Shown here in pieces: positions 36,501 to 51,500 of a stretch of 64,000 bases of DNA. Under the pieces are notes generated by a model that worked only from the letters and a program-made list of their open reading frames with translations, ran no database searches and was not told the origin of the DNA. The DNA comes from Ryuthela nishihirai. Taxonomy: Eukaryota > Arthropoda > Arachnida > Araneae > Heptathelidae. The stretch spans positions 41,478,901 through 41,542,900 of the forward strand of contig JAWZYU010000034.1 in assembly GCA_038380435.1 (NCBI GenBank), in the 5' to 3' direction. Numbering within the stretch: the first letter of the stretch is position 1; every line of letters starts with the position of its first letter. The translations under genes and the position numbers were made by a program.

Positions 36501-39500
36501 AGGACCCAACCTGAAAAACTGGTTTACATCCAGAGGCCAAGCTACTTTTTCACTGCTCTCAACAAAATAAAAATTTAACTTTAGAACTTTTTTGCCAAAT
36601 AACTAATGAAAGGAATTATAGCATATTATACACCAGATTAATCAGTATTTAATTCTGGATTTCATGAAAATAAAATATTTTACAAAGAAGACTAGTTTTA
36701 ATGGGACATTTATAGAATGTAGTAAAAGAAATGCATCCAGCAATGCAAATGAAATTTATTTAGAGAAAACTAATAGACAAAAATAATTATAATGCATATA
36801 AATAGAGTTATATGCACAAAAATAGATTACATACTTTGCAATTACTTCCAAAATCTTCAGGGTTTTTTTTTTGTTAATTTTCAGATTTTTGAAACTTTAA
36901 AGAAAAATTTATTAATAGTTTAAATCAAACTTGTGAACTTAAATAAAGTTACTTCAATGGAGGAAAATGGAAATAAGCAAATCACTTTACCATATACTGA
37001 GTATAAAAAATGGCAATCAGACAGCTTTAACAAATTATTTATATCATATTTTTAAAACACGTGGAAAACAGAAAATGTTATTTTCCAAGCATTTATAATA
37101 TATTTTTATAAGATTATGTAAGAAAATTTTTAAATGGCAATTATTTTTTTTAAAAATGAAGTTTCATATGTTGTACTAAAATCTGATATAGGCAGATCAG
37201 CCTCTCATTTCGCATTCTGTCACTTGTATACAAGATGTAAGCCTTGGAAGGTTTAAGAGTATACATTAGATAATGACAACAACCAGTTACAGCACAATTC
37301 CTAGCATGACTAACTACGATTGTGATAAAAATGAAAAGACTGGAGGAGGTTTTTTTAGATAGCACTACACAACCTGAAGATGACATCATAGCACAATATA
37401 TATACATGAAAAACTAAGAGGACATATGCAGTTAAAGTGGAATGAAATGAATGTAAAACCAACCTAAAAAAGAAAACAGTATTAGCAAACTACATTCCAG
37501 AAAGCGTTTTCTCCATCTTCCAAGACATTGAAATTGTTTGTGCACCAAGAACAACCTTTTAACTTTATATGGCAGAACAGTTGGTTATTAGAATAGAACA
37601 ACTGTTGTAGTGATGAGATATGCAATTCACCCAATCATTGGAAGTTGATGCTGGATAGCAAACACAAAGATATCACATTCTCCAAAAGAATGAATGGAAT
37701 AACCCTGGAAATGGAGCTGTGAGTCACATGACAATGGATTGCATGTCATGTGGTGAAGTGTAAAGTTAGTGTCTGAAGTTCCTACCAGCATCACTAACTT
37801 GAATGCAGCCAGGTGAGTGGATCAGTTGTTTAACCCTTAGTTGCACAGGGCCTATTTGGCCCCAAATATGTTTGGGCTATGGGTTTTTCAGTCAAACTGT
37901 AGGTATGACCAGCTCCCCACTTAGTCGCTTCCTATCCCTTCACAAATCTTATCTTTCAAATCTTCCATCTTCCTTTTGAAGATGTGGGATTTGCCCATGG
38001 GCAAAAAACCAGAAGCATTAAATCGAATGCATAGACTACAAATTTTTGCATGCAAAAGATCACTTTGCAGCTGAGTGAGAAAATTGTGAAGACTTAAAAT
38101 AAGAAAATTCTTTTCACCTACTAATTTAATTTCTTTTAATGTTTTTAACACATCCAGGTTATTTATTAATTTCTGAATTATTCACTTTGAAATACAATAA
38201 GCTTCATAAAGAAATTATGTATTAACCTGCCATTGTCTCATTTCTCACTAAAGGCAGAGTGAGGAAAAATACCATGATCTACACCTATTAAAATGCAGAA
38301 AAAAATTACTAATGGTAGACAACAAATACAACATGTGGTGAAACTACATTTTAATTACCTTAATTAAAATTTACATAGTGTATAAGTCACACCTTTACTT
38401 TATCAACTGAATTTCTGCAAATGCATCATTTAGAAAACCTCAGTCAACTCATGAAATAACTAGTCATATCTCTCTAAAGTAACATGCGGATATGGTAACG
38501 ATTCAAGTATTTAATTTTAATACTGAGGCTTTGACCAATAAAGCAGCCACAGCTTACCATTATGCGTTCCTCCATCATTATAACAAAGCATTTGCCCAGT
38601 TCTGAGGTTGAAGATAAATAGGATCATTTTAAAATCTATATTCCAAACCAACTCTTCTGTTCTGGGTCTAGAATAAAAAAGGAGACAAACTTACTTGATG
38701 ACAAGGATTGTAGCTTATTTCTTAAGGAAATGAGTGCAGGAAATTCTTGCTCTATAGCCTGTACTTTTTAAATGGAGTAAATAAACAAAAAATAACCACC
38801 TCAAGCAGCTGCTTGACACAAAGGTCCTATCAGTTTATACGCCATAGCAGCTCTGTGAAAATGGTGAAACCTCTTAAGATAAACAACACAAACATCCATG
38901 CATTATCCAGGGATTGAACCCAGGTCCCTTTGATCAGTAGCCACGAATATTAATCACTCAGCCAAGGGAGAACTAAATGGAGTGTAAATAGACGTTAATA
39001 AACACTGTTAACAAGTGAACACAAATGGTGGATTAGTTAATTTGGTAGGTATAGCAGAGAAAACAACTACAGAGCACAGTTATGGGACCTTAGATTCTAT
39101 GTGTGACAAAAACTGAATAGGATGCAAAATTCAGGAGGGAAGGAATTAAAGAAGGAAACTGAGGAAGAGGATGATCACTCACATTTATTGTTTGGAGAGC
39201 TTCAATTCGTTGAACAGAAAAATTATCATTGCTATAAATGCTATCACAAACAAAATGTTAGAAAACAAATGAACTGAGGTGAAACTAGTTATATATCTAT
39301 ATAAAGATTTATGTTAAATCACAAATGTATGGTAGTTTTATCCCCAAACAGAAGTTATTATAAATGGTGCTCCCATTTGACTGTACCAAGTTAAAGCTCT
39401 CTCATACACAAACCTTCACAAATTATGCTATACATTGCAAGAAGAACAAAACAAGGCACTACTCAAACTGTTTTTGTAAGCATTTTGATCACAAATACTG

Positions 39501-42500
39501 TTTCGACTATCAAAAATTAATCCCATAATCTATTCATTAGTGCCAAAGCTTTATTTTTACTATGACACTTTTTCATAAATCTACAGAGATACAAATTCAG
39601 TTAAAAAAATAAACATTACCAGAATTTGCAAGTGGTATTCTGAAGTATTCAACGTTTTCATTTCTACTTCCCTACAGTTACTGACACTGAACTTTGCTAG
39701 TGGTATTGTAGAATATCTATGTGTGGAGCTCTGTTAACCCTTCCAGTGTCCAGGTCATCTGTATACGTTCGGAGAATCTGAATTGAGAGGCCAGGGACAT
39801 ATGTATCCATTTTTAGTACAATAAAAAAAAAGTAAATTTTTTTAAATTAAAAATTGCTGTTGTAATTTATATATATATATATCTCTTAGGCTGCAAAAAT
39901 AATATTTTGAAGGGGTTCCATGAAATTCCATATATTTGGGTGTGTTCCATGAAAACTACCAAACATATTGTCAATATAAATTGCTGGAAGGAAATCTGCT
40001 GCTATCCGATTGTTCACCTACCTACCTAGAATGAACTACCCCTATTATTTATATTAGATTTAGTTAATGCAACTAGTACAAATTTTAAACATAGACACTG
40101 AGCCATTCTAGATTGTTTGTATATTAAATATTTTTTGTCAGGTATCTTAGACAAAATAATCTCCAAAACTATAAAACAAAGAATAACCTTAGAGTTTGTT
40201 TTAAAAGGCTAGGCCAAAGAGTGTAAAAATGATAAAATATTATCCAAATAATAATACAGAATTTAAATACTATATGCTATGACTTATTTGTTGCAATGAG
40301 TTTGTGATGGGCCACCCATTCATTTTATTTTTCCTTAACCAGTTTTATTTTATTTACATTATATTTATCATTTTGGATATTATTCTTCAGTTGGACTTAT
40401 CACTTTTCTCTCTTCCCATCTGCTAAAGGAGTTGTGCATGTGCAACTCCGACTTTTAATTAATAGCCACTAATGCACACGTAAGGACATGCCTCCTCTTG
40501 CGTCATAGCTAGCATGCGATCGTAAATTTATGCATATGTTTTTCCTAACATGAAACACACACTTATCAGTTGCATGCCGCATGTATACTAAGTGATGTTA
40601 GGTCACAGAGTCAATAGAGAGTCAGAAATGATATAGTTGGGTTGGGTTGTTGGGTTGTTTTACCTCTGAGCAGCACTTTTTTGCACACCATGGGCTAAAT
40701 GGCCAGGTCACATGGACCCTGAAGGCTCAGAGAAGGTTGGGGGAGGGGACCCACTGGAACAGCTGTTGGGAGCCAGATGGTAGCCTCCCGTCAAGGCCAT
40801 CCAGCGTGTTCTTTAATGTGCACAGGGTATGTCTCTCCCGCACACGGGGCCACGGCTTAACGTCCCATCCAACGGACGGCAGCCTTTCCAAGCCCATCGG
40901 TGTCCCCTACTGACCATGGGCAGGGCGGGGAATTTTGCGGAGATAAATCTCAACGCTGGGAACTACAGATTAGGAGCCTGGCGCGCTACCAACTGAGCCA
41001 CCCCCGCCCCAATGATATAGTAATGAGAAATGTCATTAAGAGGAAGTTAGTAGAAATGTGAACTTTTAATTGCTCAGACTTTTGTATTCATCGGTTTATG
41101 TGGTGAATCCTGAAATTTTTGGAAATAAACTTTATTTGTTATATGAAATATTTTGACTTTGTTTTTTTTTCTCTTGAGCAATGATAATTGATTTTTATTA
41201 TGATTTGACTTTAATTATTTGACATCTTTTGATTTCTTACTCAATAAGTAATTCCCATATACCTAATGAACCCTCATTTAACTTTATTTGGCAAGATTAA
41301 TTGCCTGGTGCCCAATGCTATCCGGTAAATCAGTTTAATTTGGATCAGTAAAAAATTCCAAAGTGAAGAAGTTTAACAATCTTTTGGAGTTTTATATTAT
41401 ACTAGAAGTTGATCAAGAATGCATTATAGGTAAGAGGATAGTGCAATAGAATTAAGATGAACTTGTATAATAGGTTTATGAATGTTGTAAGTTTATGCAT
41501 ACCCAGACAATAATTTTATTATTATTAATCAATCATTATTAATCAATATTGTATTCTTTTTTGTTACATTTTTGTACACTACTGCTTTAAAATAATACAC
41601 CATTTAATTACTTGGAAAAGAAAATACTTACTTCATGCGATTCAGGTGACTGAGCAATAAAACCTCCTCCATGACAATGAATAAGCAATGCTGGTGATGG
41701 AGGTGCAACTGGAACTAGATGTTTCATATTTCTTTGCAACTGCTGTAATAGATATAATAAATTATGAAACAAGCATTCCTTTCATCACTGTTAACCTTTG
41801 TACCATCTCTTACAGTGATTAGATATTGCATTTTATTCCTATCCAATGTTGCACTGAATCACAACGTACATTATACTGGTTTACTTCAAATCTCAATGAC
41901 TGTTTTTCACAATGAACTATATGAAACATTCTCAATAAGATGGGTTGGAGAAGGCTAGACAACAGCTGTCAGAAGATGAGATATTTTTATAATGACTACC
42001 TTGCATGTTCTTTAGTATGCACAGAATACAGCTCTCCTGAACAAAACAAAGTTTAACAAATCAGTAGTAAATAATCACAGGATAAGTCCTGAATTCATGA
42101 AATGATGAGCTGAAAAAAATTTGCCTTTGCCATGAGTGTGATCCGAACCCACGTCTCCAGAAAACATGCCTGTTATGCAAACCACTACACCATCAATGGC
42201 TAACCTTTTCTCAGCTTATGTGACCTTATAAACCTTCCGGATTTTATTTATTTGATTTACACTAGTGGCACCATCTATCCAGGAAGTGGACAACTCTGTT
42301 GTCTCATTAGAGATGGAATTAATATTTGTCACTCACGCTCAGGATGTTAAATCAATAAATCAGTAGTAAATAATCATAGGATAAGTCCTGTAGACATGGA
42401 ACTCATGAAATGATGAGCTGAAAAAAATTTGGTTGAGTTCAAAGTTTAACATTCTAATCAATATAATGGATTTTCCAAGCCTATTAGTGTCCTTATTTTG

Positions 42501-45500
42501 CTGAAGCTATGGTTGGACAAGCAGATAAACTCTCAATGTTACCAAAGTTGGGATTCTAACTACTGTACCTCAGGTTATGACCCTAATATCTTACTAAGCC
42601 ACCCTGCACTTTATTCCCCTCCTGCATTAGGTATTACTCCAAGGTACCACCAGAGCTTTATCTACTGACAACTGCATAAACAGTAATAAAATTCATGTTC
42701 AAAAAAAAAAAGGAATGGAAAAGTGTTAACTCTCTATGACAGAATTATTCACAAAAAATTAGATATACAATGATATATTTTAAATTAAAATATATCATTT
42801 AACTAACTATATTAATACAATATTTTTGTATGTGGGATTTATGTACAAGGATAATTTAGCTGAAAAAATTAGGTTTGGCACTTTACAAACAGCTGCCCTG
42901 GAATCATGGGCCACAATACCAGCAGAATACCCATGACAAGTTACTGCTATTGTGAGGCAAAAAGTTAGATGGGTTAAGTCATAGATTCCCAACGGGGGCG
43001 ATACCGCCCCCCAGTGGGTGCTGGAGCCTTTCATGGGGGCGGTAGCGGATCCAGAGGCAAATGGGGGGGGGGGCGTTGAGGCAGTCAAGAGGGGCGGTCA
43101 AATAAATAAATTTTTATAATAAAATTAATTAATTTACTAAAAAATTAAATAAATTAATTTTTTAGTTTTTAATCGCATTTCCTTCGTCCTATATGGCTGA
43201 GCATGGATTCAGTGCAGTAGCTAATTTACTGTCAAAGAAGAGGAACAGACTACACATCACTGAACGTGGCGATCTGCGATTGATGTTAACAAAATTGGAA
43301 CCCGACATTAACAAATTGTTAACACTCCACCAGCCTCAACCATCTAATTAATTTTTTTTATTTGTTATTAATTTATTTTGTGTTTATCTCATTATTTTTT
43401 ATTTCTTATTGATTCTGTGTTTATTTTTAAAATTTTAATAAACAATTTTATTGTACATTTGGTTGTCATTTTATTAATTTCTGCTTTATGATTTTTAATA
43501 GATAAATAAACAGATAAATTAGGTACAGATAATATGCAACAATATTTTAATATTTCATATAAAATTAACTATTATGGACTAGGGGGGCGTTGAAATTTTT
43601 GTTCTCTTCTAAAGGGGGCGATGGTCCAGAAAAGGTTGGGAATCACTGGGTTAGGTTATCAGATGGGTGTGTATAATAAAATGTCCTTTCAGTGAATTCT
43701 GAGGCTAGTAGATACTGTTGTTATATGTGAGGGATGCATATTGAAGAATATTGTGTGACATCAACAAATGATATTGGACTCATTGGTGGAGACCTGTGAT
43801 TAGTTATTCCCTGTAAAATAAATGCTTAATTATGAGTTTTGTTCAGATTGATGAGGGAAATAAATTTTGTGAGTAATCATTTATATTATGCTGCATTTGT
43901 TTCAAATTATAGCACATTGTGTGTATCACCAAATACTAGTTCATTTTCTGTGTTTGCTATGTATGGTTGCTCAAATACAACTCCATTTATACTATGTTGA
44001 AAATGGTTTGGTTTAAACAATAATTTGTAGGAATGCACCCAGCATATGAATTGAGGGAATACTGAACTCTATACTTACAGAATTATATATTATACAGAAT
44101 TATTATATACTTACAGAATTATATATTATACAGAATTATTATATACATACAGAATGACAGTCTATGTGGGTTGGGTTGTTTTACCTCTGAGCGGCACTTT
44201 TTTGTACACCATGGGCTAAATGGCCTCACAAAGACCCTGAAGGCTCAGAGAATGTTGGGGGAGAGGTCCCACTGGAACCGCTGTTGGGAGACAGATGGTA
44301 GCTTCCCATCCAGGCCATCCAACATGTTCTTTAACGTGCACAGGGTATGGCTCTCCCACACACAGGGCTATGGCTTAACGTCCCATCCGACAGACAGATT
44401 TCCAAGCCCATTGGTGTCCCCTACTGACCGTGGACAGGGCGGGGAGTTTTGCAGAGCTAAATCTCAATGCTGATCCAGCTGGGACTCGAACCTGGGAACT
44501 GCAGATTACTAGCCTGGCATGCTACCGACCGAGCCACCACCGCCCTCTATGTAAAAGATATCTAATTACCTAATTGTTATGCAAAATTAACAAATGAAAT
44601 TACAAAAAGTAACCTCTACCATCTAAGCAAAAGTGATAAAATAAGACACCCAAGTTTTGCACTAAATTAACAAACAAAAATGATAAAAAGTAAATCCTAC
44701 CTGCCCTTCTCGACATACAGTTGATAAAAGAAGGCATCTTACAGCAGCAGCTGGAATATGAGAAGAGGGAGCTGGAATAACTACATCTGTACAATCTGCA
44801 CTCTTCAGTGTGATGGGCTCAGGAGGAACAATAATTTCTTTTCTAACTTGAACTTTTGAACATATCCAACTTGGTACTTTCTTTAAATAAAAATTATTTT
44901 CCTTTTTTTTTTTTGCAGCATGCAGATTTTAAAACATTAGCCCTACAAGTGTTAGCTTAAAGTAGTGTAAGGTTCAAAATACTGCAAAAAGCAGGTCTGA
45001 TAAATATCCATGATATTATCAGGTCTGACATTATATCCTACATATAACATTATTTGACAACAGATAACTACCAACAATCAGCTTTTGTAATTTTCATAAA
45101 AAAAAAACTCCCACAGTTTTAATGCAAGAGCTACAGAAAATCATATACACTAAGCACATGTAGGGTTAAGACAAATAAAGCAACATCACTAAGTAGTATT
45201 TGAAATTACTTAAAATCACTACAGTAGCATTCTCTATATTAAAATTAATTGGTGTCAAATGGCTGCTTAAAAGCAAAAAAATGCAATAATTTGGTTCCTC
45301 CACTACACCTATTAAATAAAAAAATACCCCCTCAAGCAGCTGCTTGCCACAGAGGTCTGACAGGAGCCTGTCAGTTTATATGCCACAGTAGATCTGAGAG
45401 GATGGTAGGACCTCAGCAGAAAATAACACAAACAGCCATGCCTTACCTGGGGCTCGAACCTAAGTCCCTTAGATCGGTAGCCAAGCATGCTAACCACTCG

Positions 45501-48500
45501 GCCATGGGATGGCTATTATGATAGTTAAATATATTAGAACTGAATCAATACTGCAAGATAGGATCTAAGAGTCAAGGTCGGATCTAGGGGAGGGAGGCAA
45601 TGCCCCCATTTTTGAGAATGCTAGTAACCAGAAAGGAAGCAAATAAATAAAACACATATATATTACCCATATTTCTCTAGCAATTTGTTGAAGACCACCA
45701 CAACAGAGGGAAAAAATTTATACTGGAACGGCATTCCAGTTTGCTTTCAATTCCATTATATTACTTTCATTTGCATGGAGATCACCAAAAGTAATTGGTG
45801 AATCCTATATTTTATATTTTCTATATTTATGGTATATTATGAAATCCTATATTTATGGTATTTTCTGAAAAAAGGATGTGAACCCCTGATCTAAAATCTA
45901 GATCTATAACAGTTTCCTCAAGGATATAATTACATCCTTTAAGTCTCAGGCTGAGTATTGTATGTCAGCTAAAACAATGATCCTTAAAACCAAAATAAAT
46001 TTAACAATAATTCATAACATTTCTAGTAAAACAGATATATTTTATAAAAGAAAAAAACTGTTATACTGATATATAAAAAAACAAGAAATGCAATCAACTC
46101 TCATCATACATGCTTTCATATATCTGCCATTGGACTGTGGAAACTACTGTGGACTAAGAAAGGATCCAGCCCATTGACATGCAAGTTTTATTAGTTTAAA
46201 ACCTTTTGTGCTCTAATTTTTATTGAGTTTAAATGTTTTGAACAATATATTTCAATCAAATGAATACAAAATTTGTTTCTGCTCTTTTTCCTTACCATGA
46301 ATGTACAAAAAGCAGGGTTCGCATAAATCTATTAAGGGATACTATGTATTATGCACTTCCTGTTTTATGATTTTCATTACAAGCATCAATTTTCAGGAAT
46401 ACAACTCCCACACATGAGAATTGACTGTAATCATAATCATAGTAATATTCAAAATTTTAAAAGAAACATACAAATAATTTAAAATTAAAAATATTTCAAA
46501 AGTTCAATGAAAAAAAATTTTTTGCTTCAAACAAATCTATTAAAACTTCTACACTTAAATTCTATGATCCTTCTTACTATAGACAACATGGCAAAAAAAT
46601 CAAATCACTCATCCATTATACATACTCCTAAAAAATTTATGATCAGTTTCATTTTTGAAAATGCATTTTCAACTTTTGCTACAGTGACATAAATTATTAA
46701 AACTAGCATGTAGGCCATAGATTGAAAAGGGATGCAATAATATATTACTCTCTGATAAGAAAATATCCACTTTTTTATTGTATTCACTGACTTCATTTTT
46801 ATATGATAATGAAATGAATCTAATAAATATTTTTTTAAAATCCAGTCAGTTGTACTTAATTTTTTTTTTAAAGTCACAAATATTTTTGTAATGTTTCTAT
46901 TATTTCAAATTTGGCCTTTATTAATATGACTAATGTTGCAATGAAAATTTCAATTTCTAAAATTGTTTCTGAATCTTTTTTTTTTGTCTGTGCTACATTA
47001 ATAATAGTTTTCCATCATTTAACAAAACATGCAAAATGGCATGTTAACATAAAAATATTTAGATGCAATATTTTCATTTCAAGAACAATGGAAAATTGTT
47101 TCAAGTCAAAGTGTTTAATAAACTCTTTAAAATTTCAAACTCAAGCTATTTGACTCTTGGTAATTACATAAAAATATGAGACATTTTTCTTTTATCTACT
47201 TTTAACTTGATTTTTAAGGAAAATGTTTTTGATACCAAATTGGCTCCAACTTTAAAATGACCTTCTTAATCTTAGACATACACTGGGAAAATATAATTAT
47301 GCAATAGAGCAATTATATCTTTCTTAAAAAACTAAGATTAATATTAAAATTTACCTTCATAAAATCATTTTCAGTTAAACTCCAAAATGTTTTCACAAAT
47401 TCTAGGGATGAATTCTGAGCAACGTGAACAATCTGTTGAGCCCTAAGTTCTGGATTAAATATATTTTTTTTTCCATTAATTATTACTCCTATGGCACGAG
47501 ATACAGGTTTCCCTGTCTTCTCATATATTTCACTAAAAGATGCCATTATAACGCTAACACCTTGCAAAGTTCTTCTCATTGATTCACAGTACTGCAATGC
47601 ATAAAAAAAACCTTATCAGTATAGTGGACAAATAGAAATTGCTCTCATTAAAAATTGAAAATGTGGTTATACATAAATTAGAACACTTTTAGCTTTTCCC
47701 TGAATCTTTATGATCAATTTTTGCAATTAGCTCTTATTCTGTTATTTAATACTAAGGGTTTTATGTTATGAATATCTTTATCAATAATAATTATTTTGCT
47801 TTAGTTTAAAATATACTGGTGACTCACCTAACTGATACGTGTAATTATTTTTAGAAGTATCTAGACAGGGGAATGTTTCCTGCCAAAATGAATATGTTTG
47901 ATTGGATGAGTTATTTCTAAAACAATTTTAAACTGAAGTTTTAAACATAAGATTTTGAAAACAATATTAAGATTTTTATTTTATTACTAGATTCCATTAA
48001 GGTACAGAAACCAAACAAATAGTTAACATTGAACATTTTTTAATAACTTCAATAATAACAATACAAATACAAAACTTGTATATACAAGTCAGAAAAAAAT
48101 ACAATCACAAATTAAAACAATATAAGTGAAAGAAAATCAAAATAAACAGTTCCATTTTAGAGGACTCTTGAGATGTTTGCTCATGTAGTTAATAACTCCA
48201 AATTTAACCATATTATGTCAAATTTAACTTTTCTAAAAGATTTGTTAAAGACCACCACAACAGAGGGAACAAAGGAATTTTGTTCCCACTGTCTTCAGAG
48301 AACAAAATGTGTTCAGTTAAATACAGTGGTGTATTACCCAGGATTTTGCTAGAGGGTCAATTTGACTTACCAGGAAAATGATAAGCTGCACAGAAATGTG
48401 TATAGCACTTCAAATTTGCACATGCTTAAAAATGAAAATTAAATGGAATTTATTCAAAAATATTAATTGTCAAATCTCGACAGGGTAGTTTAAACCCAAA

Positions 48501-51500
48501 AACAACTGCTATAGATACACCCCTGGTTAAATGAGAAAAAAATATTGTATAACTATTAAATAGGTATTCCAAGCCAACCAGGTAAACAGAATTCAAAGGG
48601 GTGGGCAGCACTTTTTGCACACAATGCACCTCTGAGCAGCACTTTTTGCACACAATGGGCTAAATGGCCAGGTCACAAGGCCCCCAAAAAATCAGAAAAG
48701 ATTGGGTGAGGAGGCTCACTGGAACAGCTGTTGAAAGACAGATGGTAATCTTCATGAAGGCCATCCAGTGTGTTCTTTAACATGCACAGGGTATGGCTCT
48801 CCCACTCACGAGGCCATGCTTTAAAGTCCCATCCAATGGATCTCCAAGCCCATAGGTGTCCCCTACTGACCAAGGGCAGGGAGTTTTGTGGAAATAATCT
48901 CAATGCTGACCCAGCTGCAACTTGAACCTGCGAACTGCAGATTATGTATGAGTCACCCCCAAATTCAAAGGGTTCATTTACTTTGCAATGAACATTATTA
49001 ACCTCTTAAATATAATGAATGTACTTATGAGCAACTGAATTCAGTGTATACTAATACATATCTCAGTCTCAGATAGAAAAACAGAAATTAAAAATTACCT
49101 ACTTAATTCCCAAATAAAAATACTATCTACAACTTTTAACTTTTATTCTACAAGACCACTAGGAAATTTTATGTATATCTGATGTGGCAATATTGTAGTG
49201 GGTGTAACCTTGAACATGTTTTTCATCCAACCATTTGTTCTGTTACATACAGTCATCACATGATTTACCATCCTTTAAGTAATTCTGGCATTTCTGTGAA
49301 AGGAAACATGTATTACTCTGAATATACCTATTCAAATGCTTGTATCTCAGATTGGGAACTATTAATAATGCAATAAATATTCAGTGGAAAAAAAATATTT
49401 TCTCCGACATACAGGATTTGAACCTGCATCTCTCCAGAATCATGCCAGAGTATTCTTTCAGTTGAACTAATGCCAGCTCGTCTTTTTTCTGCAAATTTTA
49501 AGACTTAACTCTATCACGGAGTTTTTCGAGCCAACCATTGGCACCATCTATGATCTCCAAATGAGCAACAGGTAATGCTGTGATTATTCATCTATATTAA
49601 TAATGCACTCTGAACATATGAAACTTTTATGTTGACGCAAGTTTTATGTTTCTGACAATGGATTGACCTGGATGTCCAATCATATTTTTCAAGTCAGTGC
49701 AGTAGTGATCATTCCTCACCCCATTTCCAAAAAAGGATAAGAGGAGGAGTCAGAGAGAGCCATTGCACTGTTCCAGTAAGTTCCATATCCCCCCCCCCCA
49801 CACCCAATATATATATATACACACACACATACACACCCACATAAAATGAGAAAAAAAATCCTGGGATCTGGGATCACCACTGGGTCAGTAACCCAGATAT
49901 TCCAGATAAAACAGTACCTGTATGATTGGAAGAGAACTTTTGAATTTATTTGTGAAAGATAGTTTGGATATAAAAAAAATATTAAAAGAGGTCCCATTAA
50001 AAACTTAAGTGTGGTTTCAAACAATGGCTTCAAGTGGAACATCAAAGATTTTATTTTTACAATGATTACAATTATTAATTACAATTTTTACCATTACCAC
50101 AGAAAACATTTCATTGATCTTGGACTCACAAATGCCAAAAATTAAAAAAGTTTAGAAAGAGAACTCATGTTGTATCACTTGTTTTGAAACTAATACAAAG
50201 AGTTCACAAAAACACAGCAAAGAACTTCAACACTAATTGAAACAGTGAGGATTGTTTTACATAGAACTCTAAAAACAAAACAAGTTCTTCCAAAATTTCA
50301 CCCATTAAATCAAATTTTTATTACAAAATTTTTGTCCATTGCCATACATTTCAGAATAAGTAGCAATTTCAACTTTATTTTTGGATCGTTACACATAGGA
50401 TCTGACAAACCAGTATTTCTCAACATAGGCACCGACATTTAACTTTCATCTCGAGGGCCCCTTCCCCTTTGGGGCCACTCAAAACAGAAGGGAGAATGTT
50501 ATACTACAATGTCCTGTCCCTTGCACACTTTTACTTTTTTGCTAGCTTGATTGCACACTTGTTAGGGGGTGGCTCAGCCACTAATACACCAGGTTTGTAA
50601 TCTGTAATTCTCAGGTTCACATCCCAGCTGGGAGGACTTATCTCCACAAAACACTTTGCCCATGGCCAGTAGGGGACACCGATGGTCTTGGAAAGGCCAC
50701 TGTCCATTAGATGGGACATCACGCCTTGGCCCCATGTATGAGAGGGCCATACCCTGTGCATGTTAAAGATAGCCTTAACAAGAGGCTACCATCTGTCTTT
50801 CAACAGCTGTCCAATGGGCCCCCTCCCCCAACCTTCTCTGAGCCTTCAGGATCCTTGTGACCTGGCAATTTAGCACATTGTGTACAAAAAAGTGCTGCTC
50901 AGAGGTTCAACAACAGCAGGACACTTGTTACATCCAGATATTTAGATGACTTTTCATAAAAAAATTGATAGGAAAATTTATGTATCGCAAGTTATTAATA
51001 ATGTTTATATGTCTTTTAATGGCCATTCATTTTGATGAGGACTGTGATAAAGAAAAATCACAAAAAATATTTAATAGTCTTTCTCTCATGTTTAAATTTG
51101 TATCTCGCAAGTTATTAATAATGTTTATATGTCTCCAAATATAGGTATTTCCTCTGAATGGTAGTATTTGCCCCTTATAAATGTTTTTAAATACTGTTTA
51201 TAATTTTCAACATAATAAATGTGTTAGCTTTTCACTGCCATTTCAGAAATACATTTGCTTTTATCTGATGCTTCCATTGCATCAACTGAATATACACAAT
51301 GCAATCAAACAGACTTCTGACAATACCTCAGTGAAATCCGTTAAGGTGCTACCACAATACAGATCTTCTAAATAGTTTGCTATATTTATTTTTGAACCAA
51401 ATATATTTCATAATCTTACATGTTACTTCTTGAAGGAATACATAAACATTATATGGTTTATACTTTGTAAAGAGTATAAAAAAGAAATACTAAGTTGCAT

